A stretch of 64,000 nt of DNA from Oscillospiraceae bacterium (GCA_009784625.1 WRBI01000005.1:1-64000), one strand, 5' to 3'. Counted from the first letter of the stretch, positions 41,746 to 52,049 are shown. The notes: generated by a model not told the origin, from the sequence alone. A program made the numbers and translations.

Positions 41746-42228
41746 ATGCAGCTTGAGATTGGTGCGGTTGTTGAGGGCAAGGTTACAGGCATCACAAAAT
41801 TTGGTGCTTTTGTTGAGTTGCCGGGCGGCAAAACCGGAATGGTACATATTTCTGAAGTGAGCACCGCCTATGTTAAAGAAATTGGCGACCATTTAAGTGA
41901 GAACCAAACGGTCAAGGTCAAAGTCCTCAAAATATCGCCGGATGGCAAGGTTAGCTTGTCCATCAAAAAGTGTATGGAGGATGAACCACCCCCGCCGTCT
42001 TTTCACCCCGGCCATCAGGGAGGGCCACGGCCGGCGCCCCCCCCGCGTCCCCGGTCTTTTCGCGATGCCGGATGGCAGGGCAAAAAGCCGGCTGCCGAAG
42101 CAACCTCTTTTGAGGATATGCTCAGTAAGTTCAAGCAGAGCAGTGAAGACAAAATGTCCGACCTCAAGCGGACGGTGGATATGCGCAAAGGTTCATCCCG
42201 CCGCGGTGGTGGAGTCAGCAGGGGATAG
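41746..42228 (+). CDS. yabR: S1-domain RNA-binding protein (YabR-like)
   Basis: ATG at 41746 (MQLEIGAVVEGKVTGITKFG; 160 aa) matches the family start; the listed start is 11 codons early. The S1 domain occupies residues 1-75 with FGAFVELPGGKTGMVHISEV. The rest is a Pro/Arg-rich, probably disordered tail ending in KGSSRRGGGVSRG. Binds RNA or ribosomes; closes the yab cluster, with a terminator behind. Confidence 0.9.
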   Translation: MQLEIGAVVEGKVTGITKFGAFVELPGGKTGMVHISEVSTAYVKEIGDHLSENQTVKVKVLKISPDGKVSLSIKKCMEDEPPPPSFHPGHQGGPRPAPPPRPRSFRDAGWQGKKPAAEATSFEDMLSKFKQSSEDKMSDLKRTVDMRKGSSRRGGGVSRG

Positions 42229-42256
42229 GTTTTGCCGGCATTTGCTTACATATGTG

Positions 42257-42293
42257 ATCGGGCAGGGCGGCAGTGCCTTGCCTGATTTTTTTG
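42257..42293 (+). terminator. Rho-independent terminator of the yab cluster
   Basis: ATCGGGCAGGGC...GCCTTGCCTGAT followed by TTTTTTT. The rest of the 1.3-kb gap to hpf holds about 400 bp with no recognisable gene (small hairpins CACCAG/CTGGTG near 42312 and CGCCC/GGGCG near 42530), a family C element, about 230 bp of unclear sequence and a family A MITE. Confidence 0.85.
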
Positions 42294-42709
42294 TGCTTTA
42301 GCTCAGTAAAGCCACCAGTTATGCTGGTGATTGTTAAATGTTTAAAGCATAAATTCGTTTTTGCGAAAGCGGAAAGCAAGAGGCAAAACGGCTGGCAGAA
42401 ATGACAATGTCGTTTGTTTGCCGATAGACGAACATAGCTATGGAGACTCACCCGCTTACGGGCTGTAGAGCTAATAATGCAAAATTGATTGTCCATCAAC
42501 ACCCATTGAGGGGCTGCGTCAGTAATACGCCCTTTTAGGGCGAGCGCAAACTACTAGTGGTTTTGATTGCCTTGCAAACGAGCGGGTGATGGTTATCGCG
42601 ATCACTCTGCTTGTGTTTGGATACTTATTAGATCTAACACTCATAGCGCTTCCGCTTGGTTCGCCCCGGGAAATTTATCGGTCGGCTTTCTTGTTGGGTT
42701 ACAGCTTGT

Positions 42710-42917
42710 TTTATAGTCGACGCACTTGAAAATCGGTCTAAGCTTTGCGAGGATTTTTTTCGCACTGCAAGGACGACGACGCAGATAGGCTTCTTAATAC
42801 CGTCGTCATGCGCCCCTACAGCTACTGACGGACACAATGCTCATCAAGGAGGAGGACGCGGCAGGGCGGAAAAAAGACGCAAAGATGGGGCGATTTTTAG
42901 GTGCGTTGAACTATATC
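42710..42917. repeat. Inverted-repeat element, family C copy 3 (inverted, divergent)
   Basis: Ends TTATAGTCGACGCACTTGAAAATCG and (inverted) CGATTTTTAGGTGCGTTGAACTAT. The interior contains GCGGCAGGGCGGAAAAAAGACGCAAAG, the reverse complement of parts of copies 1 and 2. Confidence 0.6.
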
Positions 42918-43146
42918 TATTGTGTTGGGCTTCTTTGTTGTTTGAGGGATTAGAAAGAGGTTTGAAGGACATACAGAATTTTTATCAAGTTTTTTGGCTG
43001 GCAGTCCGTCAATTTTGTCATTGCCCGGTGGATACCGCCGGCATCTTTTTTGACGGGGCTGCCGCGTTGGGATGGCTCATGTTCGGCGCGCCATTGGCTG
43101 GTTTCGACCATCCGGCGCTTCAGGTGATTGGAAGCTGCGGCGATTC

Positions 43147-43350
43147 TAGGGCGCGTTGACACAAAGCTGAACGCCCGTATTTTGGTAAATTTTGAGCCTT
43201 TCATCGTTGTCGTTACAAAATACTGACGATGAGCGCCCATACAGCGAAGAGTCTCAGTGGAATACATATAGTATTCCTTCCTCCTCCGCCTTGAAATGCT
43301 TGAAAATTCACTCAAAATCCGTGCATTCCCATTTGCGTCAACACACCCTG
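43147..43350. repeat. TA-flanked MITE, family A copy 2 (opposite orientation)
   Basis: Nearly identical to 40154-40357 in reverse complement: starts TA-GGGCGCGTTGACACAAA and ends TTTGCGTCAACACACCC-TG. Carries the same GAATACATATAGTATTC palindrome. Confidence 0.85.
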
Positions 43351-43491
43351 GCATGTTGTATGCGTCTTTTACGTCTGCCTGATCGTGTTTCTGTTGGGGC
43401 TTTTTGTCAGAAACAGGTATGTCCAATGAGTCGAAGTATGTGACAAACTTTGCTTGACGTATTGGACAAGCTTTTCTTTTTCGCGCAGATG

Positions 43492-43500
43492 TGGTATAAT
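43492..43500 (+). promoter_or_regulatory. Extended -10 promoter of hpf
   Basis: TGG-TATAAT at 43492-43500; no clear -35. The transcript would start about 65 bp before the hpf start codon. Confidence 0.5.
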
Positions 43501-43571
43501 AAAAACAAGCATTATGTAAGGAAAGGGAGCGGCCGGTGCCGCTGCCTACCTCTTCAAAAGGAGTGGAGTCC

Positions 43572-44099
43572 ATGAACATCAAACTAACCGCTAGGAACAC
43601 GACCGTGCGGGATTCTTTCAAAGACAGTTTGGATAAAAAACTCTCCAAGTTAGATCGCTTTTTCGATGACAGCGCGGTTTCGACCGTCACTGTAGCGCAT
43701 GAAAGCGGCCGGGAGACAGTCGAGATCACAATTAAGTCGGGGGGGATGTTCTTCCGCGCTGAAAAAACCACAAACGATCGCTTGGACAGCCTGGACGCCG
43801 TGGTGGACGCCCTATTCCGCCAGATTGTCAAGAATAAGAGCAAGCTTGAAAAACGCCTGCGTCACAGCGCGTTTGAGCCGGGTTATGATGATGACTTTAT
43901 CGGGACACACAGCACATACGATGTTGTGCGCTCCAAGCGATTTGCCATCAAGCCGATGGATGTGGAAGAGGCGATCTTGCAGATGAACTTGATTGGCCAC
44001 AGCTTTTACATGTTTCGAAATATGGATGGCGGCGAAGTTTGTGTCGTCTACAAGCGCAAGGACGGCAGCTACGGTTTAATCGAGCCGGAAGAGGCTTAG
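43572..44099 (+). CDS. hpf: Ribosome hibernation-promoting factor, long form
   Basis: ATG at 43572 with AAAAGGAGTGGAGTCC upstream (the listed start is 12 codons early); 175 aa. N-terminal HPF/RaiA domain (MNIKLTARNTTVRDSFKDSL, KLDRFFDD). C-terminal dimerisation domain VRSKRFAIKPMDVEEAILQM and FRNMDGGEVCVVYKRKDG. The long form makes 100S ribosome dimers in stationary phase. Confidence 0.95.
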   Translation: MNIKLTARNTTVRDSFKDSLDKKLSKLDRFFDDSAVSTVTVAHESGRETVEITIKSGGMFFRAEKTTNDRLDSLDAVVDALFRQIVKNKSKLEKRLRHSAFEPGYDDDFIGTHSTYDVVRSKRFAIKPMDVEEAILQMNLIGHSFYMFRNMDGGEVCVVYKRKDGSYGLIEPEEA

Positions 44100-44102
44100 G
44101 AT

Positions 44103-44228
44103 ACCTTGTAGTCAATGTGCAAAACGCTTTCGAGCCGGCGATTTTCCCGCTATGCCTGGTCAATTTTCCTGCTTAGCGAAAAAACCGCTTCGGCTCGTGG
44201 TCATTTCTCGTTATTGGCCACAGGTTCT
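44103..44228. repeat. Inverted-repeat element, family B copy (degenerate)
   Basis: ACCTTGTAGTCAATG at the left and TTATTGGCCACAGGTTCT at the right. Interior segments GAGCCGGCGATTTTCCCGC and AACCGCTTCGGCTC resemble copy 1 at 27315. Starts at the hpf stop. Confidence 0.6.
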
Positions 44229-44252
44229 TGATTTCTATATTCTGATGTATAA

Positions 44253-44284
44253 CAAGCCCCCGGATTTTTACATCCGGGGGCTTG
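44253..44284. terminator. Bidirectional terminator between hpf and glgA
   Basis: CAAGCCCCCGGA-TTTTTACA-TCCGGGGGCTTG between convergent genes. Confidence 0.85.
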
Positions 44285-44287
44285 AAG

Positions 44288-45721
44288 TTATCTGTCGTCA
44301 TGTAAACCCATCAGCTGTTGGTATAGGCCGATGTATTCGCCGGCCGAACGGCTCCATGAAAAGTCGCATTGGATAGCTGCCTTGACCTGCTCTTGCCAGA
44401 GATCGGGGTTTTGGTAGTCGCTTTGTGCGCGCTTGATGGCGTCGAGCATATCCCACGGGTCATAACGGGCGAATGTGTAGCCGTTGCCGCCCTCGCCGCC
44501 GAAATCATGTACACTGTCGGCCAGCCCGCCGGTCAGCCGAACAATGGGGATTGCCCCGTAACGCATGGCAATCATCTGACTCAGCCCGCAAGGCTCGCTC
44601 TGGCTGGGCATGAGGAAGACGTCGGCCCCCGCGTAAGCTTTTCTGGCCAGCCCTTCGTCAAAGCCGATGTAAACGCTCATTCTGCCCGGGTAATTGTCCG
44701 CTTGCTCGCGCAAAAAGTCCTGGTACTGCGCTTCACCGGTACCCAGCACGACCAGCTGAACCGGCAGCTCCATTATTTGTTCAAAGGCGGCGGTGACCAA
44801 GTCCAGCCCTTTGTGTGAGGCCAGCCGGGTAACCATCCCGATCAAGACAGGGGCGGGGTCAACGGCAAGCCCCATCTCTTCTTGAAGCGCGGCTTTGTTG
44901 GGTGCTTTGTGTTTGAGGTTTTGAACGCTGTAGTTTTTGGTCAACGCGGGGTCGGTGGACGGGTCGTAGCTCTTTGTGTCAATTCCGTTTAGGATTCCGC
45001 GCAGCTTGTGCTCTTTTGTCTGAAGCAGCGGATCCAGGCCGTGCGCGAACCAAGAATCCATCAGCTCACCGGCGTAAGTCGGGCTGACGGTGGTCAGCGC
45101 GTCGCACTGCTCGATTGCGCCTTTCATATAGTTGCAGGCGCCGTTGTACTCGACGATGTGGTTGGCCGATTCGGGCAAGCCGAGCACGTACTGCATCACG
45201 CTGGTGTCAAATGCGCCCTGATAAGCGACATTGTGGATTGTGAACACGGTTTTAATATTGCGAAAGCGATCGTTGAGGCCGTAAAGTGATTCTAAGTAAA
45301 CGGGAATCAGGGCGGTTTGCCAGTCGTTGCAGTGGATGATATCGGGGATAAAGTCGATGTGGTTGATCATCTCGAGCACAGCGCGCGAAAAGAAAGCGAA
45401 GCGCTCGGCGTCGTCGTAAAAGCCGTAGATGTTTCCGCGTTTAAAGTAGTATTCGTTGTCCAAAAAATAGTACTTGACGTTTTTTTCAGTCTTTTCGAAA
45501 ATCCCGCAGTATTGATTGCGCCAGGCGAGCGGGGTGTTGAAGTAGGTGATAAACTTCATACCGGCTCGCATTTCATCCGGTATTTGGTCATAAAGGGGCA
45601 GCACAACCCGACAGGCGTGGCCGCGGTTTCGGACAGCCTTGGTCAGTGCGCCCGCGACGTCGGCCAGCCCCCCTGATTTAATGAATGGCACAGCTTCGCT
45701 TGATGCAAACAAAATATTCAC
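44288..45721 (-). CDS. glgA: Glycogen synthase (ADP-glucose type)
   Basis: GTG start with GGAAGGAGTGACC upstream; 477 aa. N-terminal LFASSEAVPFIKSGGLADVAG with the KxGGL ADP-glucose-binding motif. C-terminal GT5 features VFLMPSQSEPCGLSQMIAMRYG. Elongates alpha-1,4-glucan from ADP-glucose. Last gene of glgB-glgC-glgD-glgA on the - strand; 128 bp after glgD. Confidence 0.97.
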   Translation of the reverse strand: MNILFASSEAVPFIKSGGLADVAGALTKAVRNRGHACRVVLPLYDQIPDEMRAGMKFITYFNTPLAWRNQYCGIFEKTEKNVKYYFLDNEYYFKRGNIYGFYDDAERFAFFSRAVLEMINHIDFIPDIIHCNDWQTALIPVYLESLYGLNDRFRNIKTVFTIHNVAYQGAFDTSVMQYVLGLPESANHIVEYNGACNYMKGAIEQCDALTTVSPTYAGELMDSWFAHGLDPLLQTKEHKLRGILNGIDTKSYDPSTDPALTKNYSVQNLKHKAPNKAALQEEMGLAVDPAPVLIGMVTRLASHKGLDLVTAAFEQIMELPVQLVVLGTGEAQYQDFLREQADNYPGRMSVYIGFDEGLARKAYAGADVFLMPSQSEPCGLSQMIAMRYGAIPIVRLTGGLADSVHDFGGEGGNGYTFARYDPWDMLDAIKRAQSDYQNPDLWQEQVKAAIQCDFSWSRSAGEYIGLYQQLMGLHDDR

Positions 45722-45849
45722 GATCGGTCACTCCTTCCCGGCCGGCCGCCGGAATCAATATCGCGCACCTTGTGTTTGCGGGGCGCGACGTTTTATGCCC
45801 GCGGCGCTGTGTTTGTCGTTATCAACATTTGTGTACGGACGGGTAATTG

Positions 45850-46962
45850 CTAAACAACCGCGCCCCTTGAGATATATACGGGGTAGGTGTGGTGGCCGGC
45901 GAATGCGCGGCCTTCACGGATGATCACATCTTTGTCGGTGATCACGCAGTCCAGGCTGGAATTCTCGCCGATGGTTGCGCCCTGTAAGATGACGCTGTTC
46001 TTGACCTTTGCGCCCTTTTTGATGGTGACCCCGCGAAAGATCACGCTGTTTTCGACTTCCCCTTCAATCAGGCAGCCGTCGGCAAACAGGGAGTTATGCA
46101 CTTTGGCGGAAAGGCCGTAGCGAACCGGGGCATCGTCCTGTACCTTGGTGTAGACCGGCAGCCCCCGCGGAAAAAGGTCGCGGCGAACTTGCGGGTTGAG
46201 CAGATCCAGGTTGGCGTCGTAATAAGCTTGCAGCGAGTTGAGCTGGGTGACATAGCCCTTGTGTTCGTAAGCGTTGATTCGGTATTTGTCCAGCCCGGCT
46301 TGCAGGATATCCCGCTCAAAGTTAAATAAGTTTCGGCTGTAGCAGTCTGCGACCAGATACTCAAGCAAACTCTTAGAGGTGATCATTACGTTCAGATAGA
46401 CATTTTGTTCGCCAAACAGCGGGGGATTGGCCAGCACTGCGTTGATCTTGCCGTCGGTGTTCAGTGAGAAGACATAGACGTCGCGGCCCCCTTCTTCACG
46501 CAGCTCCATCTTTTTATACAGGACAGTGATGTCCGCCCCGCTTTGAATGTGCGCGTCAAACATATCGTCAAAGGGGGTGTTCATCATCGTGTCGCAATCG
46601 GTGGTGATGACGTATTCAGCCCCCCGGCTTTTGACAAAGTCCATTATTCCGTTCAGCGCCTCAACTCTGCCGCTTTGACCCGTTTGCGCGTGGGTAGAAG
46701 GCGGCAAAACCACAAGCCCGCCAATCTTTCGGCTCAGATCCCATTCGCGGCCGTTGCCCACGTGATCCATCAGGCTTTGGTAGTTGGTTTTGGTGATGAT
46801 GCCCACATCTTTAACCCCCGAGTGAACCAGGGAAGACAGGGCAAAGTCGATCAGGCGGTATCGGCCGCCAATCGGGATCGAACCCATACACCGGTGTGGG
46901 GTGAGGTCACTCATCATATGCTCGTGCATGTTTGAAAAGACGATGCCCAGTGTGTTTTTCAT
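45850..46962 (-). CDS. glgD: GlgD, regulatory-type ADP-glucose pyrophosphorylase subunit
   Basis: 370 aa. [21 protein letters not shown] replaces the usual GGxGxRL catalytic loop; the remaining fold is kept ([30 protein letters not shown]). The C-terminal left-handed beta helix has hexapeptide repeats ([20 protein letters not shown]). GlgD pairs with GlgC in Firmicutes as a non-catalytic partner. ATG overlaps the glgC stop (ATGA). Confidence 0.95.
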   Translation of the reverse strand: MKNTLGIVFSNMHEHMMSDLTPHRCMGSIPIGGRYRLIDFALSSLVHSGVKDVGIITKTNYQSLMDHVGNGREWDLSRKIGGLVVLPPSTHAQTGQSGRVEALNGIMDFVKSRGAEYVITTDCDTMMNTPFDDMFDAHIQSGADITVLYKKMELREEGGRDVYVFSLNTDGKINAVLANPPLFGEQNVYLNVMITSKSLLEYLVADCYSRNLFNFERDILQAGLDKYRINAYEHKGYVTQLNSLQAYYDANLDLLNPQVRRDLFPRGLPVYTKVQDDAPVRYGLSAKVHNSLFADGCLIEGEVENSVIFRGVTIKKGAKVKNSVILQGATIGENSSLDCVITDKDVIIREGRAFAGHHTYPVYISRGAVV

Positions 46963-48200
46963 ACCAGCGCCTCCTCTGTTTCCTTGCTGCCGGAGGTCGA
47001 CCAGTCTTCTTCGACCATGGCTTTGGCCGGAACAACACTGCCCGGATAGACGGTAATCCCCCTGCCTATCACGGCAATCCCCCAGTTGTCTTTGTCCGGG
47101 GTGTCTTCGGGGCGGGCGCCCACCTGTGCGTGCTGGCCGATTACGCAGCCTTCGGCCAGGATGGCATACTCGACCACCGCGCCTTTTTTGATTATGCTGC
47201 CCGGCATGACGATGCTGTCCCGCAAAACCGCGCCCTCCTCGACCGTGACGTCAGGGAAGACGACTGAAAAGTCAACTGTCCCGTAAATCTCGGCCCCTTC
47301 CGAAATGATCGAGTTTTGAACGAGCGCCCCGTCCCCTATGTATTGGGGCGGGCGGACAGCGTTTCGCGCGTAAATCTTCCAGTCCGCGCCCAGGTCAAGA
47401 GGGGTGGAAGGATCAAGCAGATCCATGTTGGCTTCCCACAGGCTGTCGATGGTGCCCACGTCTTTCCAGTAGCCGTCGAAAGGGTAGGCAAACAGCCGCG
47501 CGCCGTTGCCCAGCATGTTCGGGATGATGTTTTTGCCAAAGTCTTTGTGCGAGTTTGGGTTCGCGTTATCGTCGGTCAGATATCGGATTAGGGATTCGGT
47601 CGAAAAGATGTAAATGCCCATGGAAGCGTCCAGGCTTTTGGGCTCTGAGGGTTTTTCTTCAAAGCCGGTGATTCGGCCGCGCGCGTCGCTGGCCAAAATC
47701 CCGAACCGGCTGGCTTCGTGCTTGGGGACTTCCAAAGTCGCGATTGTGCAGTCTGCCTGGGTTTCCTGATGGTACTCAAGCATCTTCGAGTAATCCATCT
47801 TGTAGATGTGGTCCCCGGACAGAATCAGCACATAGTCGGGGCTGTAGCGCAAAATAAACTGCATATTCTGGTAGATGGCGTTGGCGGTGCCCGAGTACCA
47901 ATCGGCGCCCGACCCGCTCTGATAGGGGGGCAGGACATAGATCCCGCCGTGGATGCGGTCAAGGTCCCAGGGCTGGCCGCTGCCGATGTATTCACTCAAT
48001 TCCAAAGGCTGGTATTGGGTGAGCACGCCGACCGTATCAATCCCCGAATTAACGCAGTTGCTCAGTGTAAAGTCGATAATCCTGTACTTGCCCCCGTAGT
48101 GTACGGCAGGTTTAGCCAGCCGCCGGGTCAGTGCGTACAAACGGTTGCCCTGTCCGCCGGCCAATAACATCGCGATCCATTTTTTTTTGTTTTTTATCAT
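46959..48200 (-). CDS. glgC: Glucose-1-phosphate adenylyltransferase
   Basis: ATG at 48200 with GGGGTGATTGGCT upstream; 413 aa (the track uses a TTG two codons earlier). Catalytic N-terminus [52 protein letters not shown]-terminal beta-helix domain. Makes ADP-glucose from ATP and glucose-1-phosphate. Translationally coupled to glgD. Confidence 0.97.
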   Translation of the reverse strand: MIKNKKKWIAMLLAGGQGNRLYALTRRLAKPAVHYGGKYRIIDFTLSNCVNSGIDTVGVLTQYQPLELSEYIGSGQPWDLDRIHGGIYVLPPYQSGSGADWYSGTANAIYQNMQFILRYSPDYVLILSGDHIYKMDYSKMLEYHQETQADCTIATLEVPKHEASRFGILASDARGRITGFEEKPSEPKSLDASMGIYIFSTESLIRYLTDDNANPNSHKDFGKNIIPNMLGNGARLFAYPFDGYWKDVGTIDSLWEANMDLLDPSTPLDLGADWKIYARNAVRPPQYIGDGALVQNSIISEGAEIYGTVDFSVVFPDVTVEEGAVLRDSIVMPGSIIKKGAVVEYAILAEGCVIGQHAQVGARPEDTPDKDNWGIAVIGRGITVYPGSVVPAKAMVEEDWSTSGSKETEEALV

Positions 48201-48278
48201 AGCCAATCACCCCGCTGATAGTATCAGACACAAACAGGACTGCAAAGGGAAAAAGACGAAAAGGCAGGGCAGATACGT

Positions 48279-48419
48279 TAGAGTGTGTTTTGAAATCGCT
48301 TGCTGTCGGCGCAGTGCAGGTTTGCCTGTTCTTCCGCACAAAAACCGCAGGCAGTGTTATGAGAAAGGGCGAGTGAGGCTCTGCCGTGACGGCAGGACAA
48401 TGCGTTTCAAAATACACGT
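48279..48419. repeat. Short inverted-repeat element between glgC and glgB
   Basis: GTGTGTTTTGAAATCGC near 48282 and GCGTTTCAAAATACAC near 48400 are matching ends of a roughly 140-bp non-coding unit. The right end touches the glgB stop codon. Confidence 0.5.
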
Positions 48420-50353
48420 TAGGTGTGTCCCGGTTTTGGTGGTTTTTTGCGTCGGGTTTTGCTCTGCCGGTTTGGGGCCAGCCAGAGCGCGCTGAGCGGG
48501 GGAACGGTAATCGCCAGACTTTGCTCAAAGCCGTGGGATGGAATTTCGTCGCAGGCGACCTGACCCTGTGGCCCGCCGCCGCAGCCGCCAAAGCGCACAT
48601 CTTCGGATGAGAAGACACAGTTGTAACTGCACGGCTCAGCTACCCCAAAGCGGTAGCCGCCCCGCTCGACCGGGCTGAAGTTACAGATACAGACCAGTTC
48701 GTTTTCTTTTTCGTCCAGCCGGCGAAAGACCACGATATTTTGGACTGAGTCGTTGGCCACCGTCCACTGAAAACCGTCCCACGAGTCCTCAATCTGCCAG
48801 AGGCAGCTGTTTGCGAGGTAGAACTTGTTCAGCTCTTTGACGTAGGTTTGAAAGGCTCGGTGGTGGCTGTATTCGAGCAAAAACCAGTCAAGCTCTTTCT
48901 GGTAATCCCACTCGATAAACTGGGCGAACTCACTGCCCATAAACAACAGCTTTTTGCCGGGGTGGGACATCATATATCCCATAAACACACGGGCGGAGGC
49001 CAGCTTCATCTCGTTGTTGCCCGGCATTTTGCTGACCAGCGAACACTTGCCGTGCACCACTTCGTCGTGGGAGATCGGCAGCACATAGTTCTCGCTAAAG
49101 GCGTAAAACATCGAGAATGTCAATTTATCGTGGTTGAACGCGCGGTAGATCGGGTCGAGGGAATTGTACTGGAGCATGTCGTTCATCCAGCCCATATTCC
49201 ACTTAAAGTTGAATCCGAGGCCGCCCACGTATGGCGGCTTGGTGACCAGCGGCCAGGCTGTGCTCTCTTCGGCGATCATGGCCACATCCGGGTAGTCGGT
49301 GAGTATGGCCGAATTCAGCTTTTGAATGAACTCAACGGCCTCCAGGTTTTCTCTGCCCCCGTATATGTTGGGCATCCAGGACCCTGCGTCCCGGTCATAA
49401 TCTAAATAGAGCATAGAGGCCACCGCGTCAATCCGCAGGCCGTCCAGATGGTAGTGTTCAATCCAAAAGAGTGCGCTTGAAATTAAAAAGCTTCGAACCT
49501 GTGGCCGGCCAAAGTCAAAGACCCGGGTGCCCCAGCCTTTGTGTTCGCTTTTTCGCGGGTCGGCGTACTCGAAGCAAGGGCCGCCGTCAAACTCGTACAG
49601 CCCGTGTTCATCTTTGGGGAAGTGGGCGGGTACCCAATCCATAATTACGCCGATTCCGGCTTTGTGCAGGATGTTGACAAACTGCTTAAATTGTTCGGGC
49701 GTGCCGTATCTTGAGGTAGGCGCAAAGTAGCCGGTTACCTGATATCCCCATGAACCGCTATAAGGGTATTCGGTGATCGGCATAATCTCAACGTGGGTAT
49801 AGCCCATCTCGGTCAGGTATTCGGCCAGCTCGCGGCCTTGTTTAACATAGTCGAATGGGTTGCCGTCCGGGTAATGCCGCCAGGAACCCATATGCATTTC
49901 GTAGATATTCATTGGCAGCTGCGCCATATTTTGGCTGCTGCGCTTGTTTAGCCAGCGCTTGTCCGACCACTTAAAATTTGTAGGTTCGTAAATTTTTGAG
50001 GCGTTGGCCGGCGGGGTCTCAAAGTGCAACGCAAACGGGTCGGTCTTGAGCACTTCTTTTTTGTCCTGCCGGGTAACGGCGTATTTGTAGACGTCATACT
50101 GTTTCAGGCCGGGGATAAAACAATCCCACACGCCGTAGCCGCGCAGCGGCTTACATGGGTTTGCCGCTGAGTTCCAGCCGTTAAAGTCGCCGACCACCGA
50201 AACGGCCTTTGCGTTTGGCGCCCAAACCCGAAAGCGAACGCCCGCGACCCCGCGCAAAACTTCTTGGTGGTTGCCCAGAATTTGGTATACTTTGTAATTT
50301 TCGCCGCTTACAAAAGCGTCTAACTGACCGGCAAGCTCTTTTGTCATTGGCAT
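48419..50353 (-). CDS. glgB: 1,4-alpha-glucan branching enzyme
   Basis: ATG at 50353 after GCGAGGGGCTGTGAA; 644 aa, normal length (the listed start is 35 codons early). N-terminal CBM48 (VRFRVWAPNAKAVSVVGDFN). GH13 barrel with DWVPAHFPKDEHGL, the nucleophile in GLRIDAVASMLY, acid/base MIAEESTAWP, and PISHDEVVHGK. Introduces alpha-1,6 branches. First gene of the glg operon; a TATAAT on the - strand at 50507-50512 is a possible promoter. Confidence 0.97.
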   Translation of the reverse strand: MPMTKELAGQLDAFVSGENYKVYQILGNHQEVLRGVAGVRFRVWAPNAKAVSVVGDFNGWNSAANPCKPLRGYGVWDCFIPGLKQYDVYKYAVTRQDKKEVLKTDPFALHFETPPANASKIYEPTNFKWSDKRWLNKRSSQNMAQLPMNIYEMHMGSWRHYPDGNPFDYVKQGRELAEYLTEMGYTHVEIMPITEYPYSGSWGYQVTGYFAPTSRYGTPEQFKQFVNILHKAGIGVIMDWVPAHFPKDEHGLYEFDGGPCFEYADPRKSEHKGWGTRVFDFGRPQVRSFLISSALFWIEHYHLDGLRIDAVASMLYLDYDRDAGSWMPNIYGGRENLEAVEFIQKLNSAILTDYPDVAMIAEESTAWPLVTKPPYVGGLGFNFKWNMGWMNDMLQYNSLDPIYRAFNHDKLTFSMFYAFSENYVLPISHDEVVHGKCSLVSKMPGNNEMKLASARVFMGYMMSHPGKKLLFMGSEFAQFIEWDYQKELDWFLLEYSHHRAFQTYVKELNKFYLANSCLWQIEDSWDGFQWTVANDSVQNIVVFRRLDEKENELVCICNFSPVERGGYRFGVAEPCSYNCVFSSEDVRFGGCGGGPQGQVACDEIPSHGFEQSLAITVPPLSALWLAPNRQSKTRRKKPPKPGHT

Positions 50354-50624
50354 TTCACAGCCCCTCGCTTTGTCGTGCGCGCCAGCCGCCCAAGCGCGCT
50401 CATCTTGTCGGTTGGTGTGGAGAGAGCCAAATCGACAACAAACGAACACCACACCCAATCATATTCTGTCTGTTTCTCTGCTATTCATTTTAGCAAAATA
50501 ATTGCAATTATACAATAGTTTTGGATAAAATAATAAAATTAACCTTTCCGTAACCGGTAGTAACTTAGTAATCATTCACAGTTTATTCTCATCGATTCGG
50601 CCGATCTGCCAATCAAAGCGGTTT

Positions 50625-51254
50625 CTAGCCGCCTAAAGTCACATCGCAATCCTGATACCACGCAAGCGCATCCAGAAAGTGCTTGTCCTCAAAGTCGGGC
50701 CAGTAATCGTCCACCACGTAAAAATCGGCGTAAACGCTTTGCACCGGCAAAAAGCCGCTCAGCCGCCGTCGTCCGCCCCAGCGAATGAGCAGGTCCACCC
50801 GCGGGATATCGGCTGAGGCGATCTTTCCGCCGTTTGACAGCGCGGTTTTTAGATCCCACTCCCAGTCGTAGTTGACCAGGAAGTTGATATTGATTCCGCC
50901 CTCGCGAAAAACCATTCGCTTGTTGGCGTAGGGCTTGAGCTCTTCGGGGAAAGCGACCGACTTTTCGTTGCCGATGACAAGCAAATTGGCGCTGCGGTTT
51001 TCAAGCAGCTTAACCGCGTCGATACAGGCCTGCGTAAAAGCGTTTCGCTGCTCGACCGCCCGCTTGTTGTTGTCCCGGGTAAATCCGTAAAAGGTCGCTT
51101 CTTTGACGCCCTGTTCAACCAGCATCTCAAACAGCCGGAAGCCGGGCGGCAAACCCTTTTGATAGCCCTCTTTTTTATCCATTCCCTCCCGCAATGCCCA
51201 TCTGCGGTTTCCGTCCGGGATTACCCCGATGTGGGCGGGTATACGCTTAAACAT
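50625..51254 (-). CDS. uppS: Cis-prenyltransferase (UppS family), divergent
   Basis: ATG at 51254 with GGAGGAAAAACACCGG upstream; 209 aa. IPAHIGVIPDGNRRWALREG is the signature (usually DGNGRWA, so Gly is replaced by Arg here). C-terminal LIRWGGRRRLSGFLPVQS stands for the usual RTSGExRLSNF-type motif. It is shorter and more divergent than housekeeping UppS, so it may make a different-length polyprenyl phosphate or be a second paralogue. Confidence 0.75.
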   Translation of the reverse strand: MFKRIPAHIGVIPDGNRRWALREGMDKKEGYQKGLPPGFRLFEMLVEQGVKEATFYGFTRDNNKRAVEQRNAFTQACIDAVKLLENRSANLLVIGNEKSVAFPEELKPYANKRMVFREGGININFLVNYDWEWDLKTALSNGGKIASADIPRVDLLIRWGGRRRLSGFLPVQSVYADFYVVDDYWPDFEDKHFLDALAWYQDCDVTLGG

Positions 51255-51353
51255 CCGGTGTTTTTCCTCCAAATATTGGTGCGGTTTCAAATTGTGATAT
51301 TAAATATCATATCACATTCTGACGGAAAAACAAAGAGGAAAAATGGAAATATA

Positions 51354-51526
51354 AACCTATGTTTATAAACGAAAAGTATCGGATTGAAGCGGGGACCTTT
51401 CGCCCGGCAAAGAAGTTGTCCGCAAGAATGTTATGTGTATTCCGAAGCTGTGGGGGTGCTTGGCAACGATATTCCAAAGGGCAGAGACCCGGCAAGACGG
51501 CGCTTTGCGCTATGGACACAGGCTCT
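51354..51526. repeat. Inverted-repeat element, family B copy 3
   Basis: Left AACCTATGTTTATAAACGA and right TATGGACACAGGCTCT, with TATGTGTATTCCGAAGCTG inside as in the other copies. Overlaps the spmB stop codon. Confidence 0.6.
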
Positions 51527-52049
51527 AAAACCCGAAGATCATTCGAACCATAAACGCGCTCATCACAAAGCCGACCAAATCGGCTGAGAGCGAGGCTGAA
51601 AGGGTATAGCGCGTCTTGCTGACTTTGACCGCCCCGTAATAGACCGCGATGGTGTAAAACGTGGTCTCGCTCGAGCCTTCGATCACGCTGGCCACCCGGC
51701 CGATAAAGCTGTCCGGGCCGTGGGTGGCCAGGATGTCGTTGTAGATGACCAGCGCGCCGCTTCCCGATATCGGGCGGAGGATGGCCAGGGGCACGACTTC
51801 CTGAGGCAGCTGTAAAGCCGCCGCTACCGGAGAGAAAAGCCAGACAATGCCGTCCAGCGCGCCGGACGCTTTAAACATCCCGACACAGGTCATCAACGCA
51901 ATGATGGCGGGCACGATGTTGACTACGGTGGTCAGCCCCTCTTTTGCGCCGGTCAGGAATTCCCCGAACACGTCCACCCCTTTAAAGATGCCGTAACCGA
52001 GGATTCCAACCAGTGTGATCGGGAGCACGAAGTCGCTAAGCCCGGCCAT
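51525..52049 (-). CDS. spmB: Spore maturation protein B
   Basis: 174 aa, multi-helix nucleoside-recognition-domain membrane protein. FVLPITLVGILGYGIFKGVDV, VPAIIALMTCVGMFKASGA, LRPISGSGALVI and VIEGSSETTFYTIAVYYGAV match SpmB. Involved in spore core dehydration. Overlaps spmA by 14 bp. The stop codon TAG is formed by the family B repeat end (TAGAGCCTGTG). Confidence 0.93.
   Translation of the reverse strand: MAGLSDFVLPITLVGILGYGIFKGVDVFGEFLTGAKEGLTTVVNIVPAIIALMTCVGMFKASGALDGIVWLFSPVAAALQLPQEVVPLAILRPISGSGALVIYNDILATHGPDSFIGRVASVIEGSSETTFYTIAVYYGAVKVSKTRYTLSASLSADLVGFVMSAFMVRMIFGF

Noticed and set aside
42656-43159. 167-aa ORF in the gap after yabR, and the 297-aa reverse-strand ORF at 42950-43843
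   Set aside because: Both run through family C and family A repeat elements and (for the reverse one) into hpf; no domain or ribosome-binding site.
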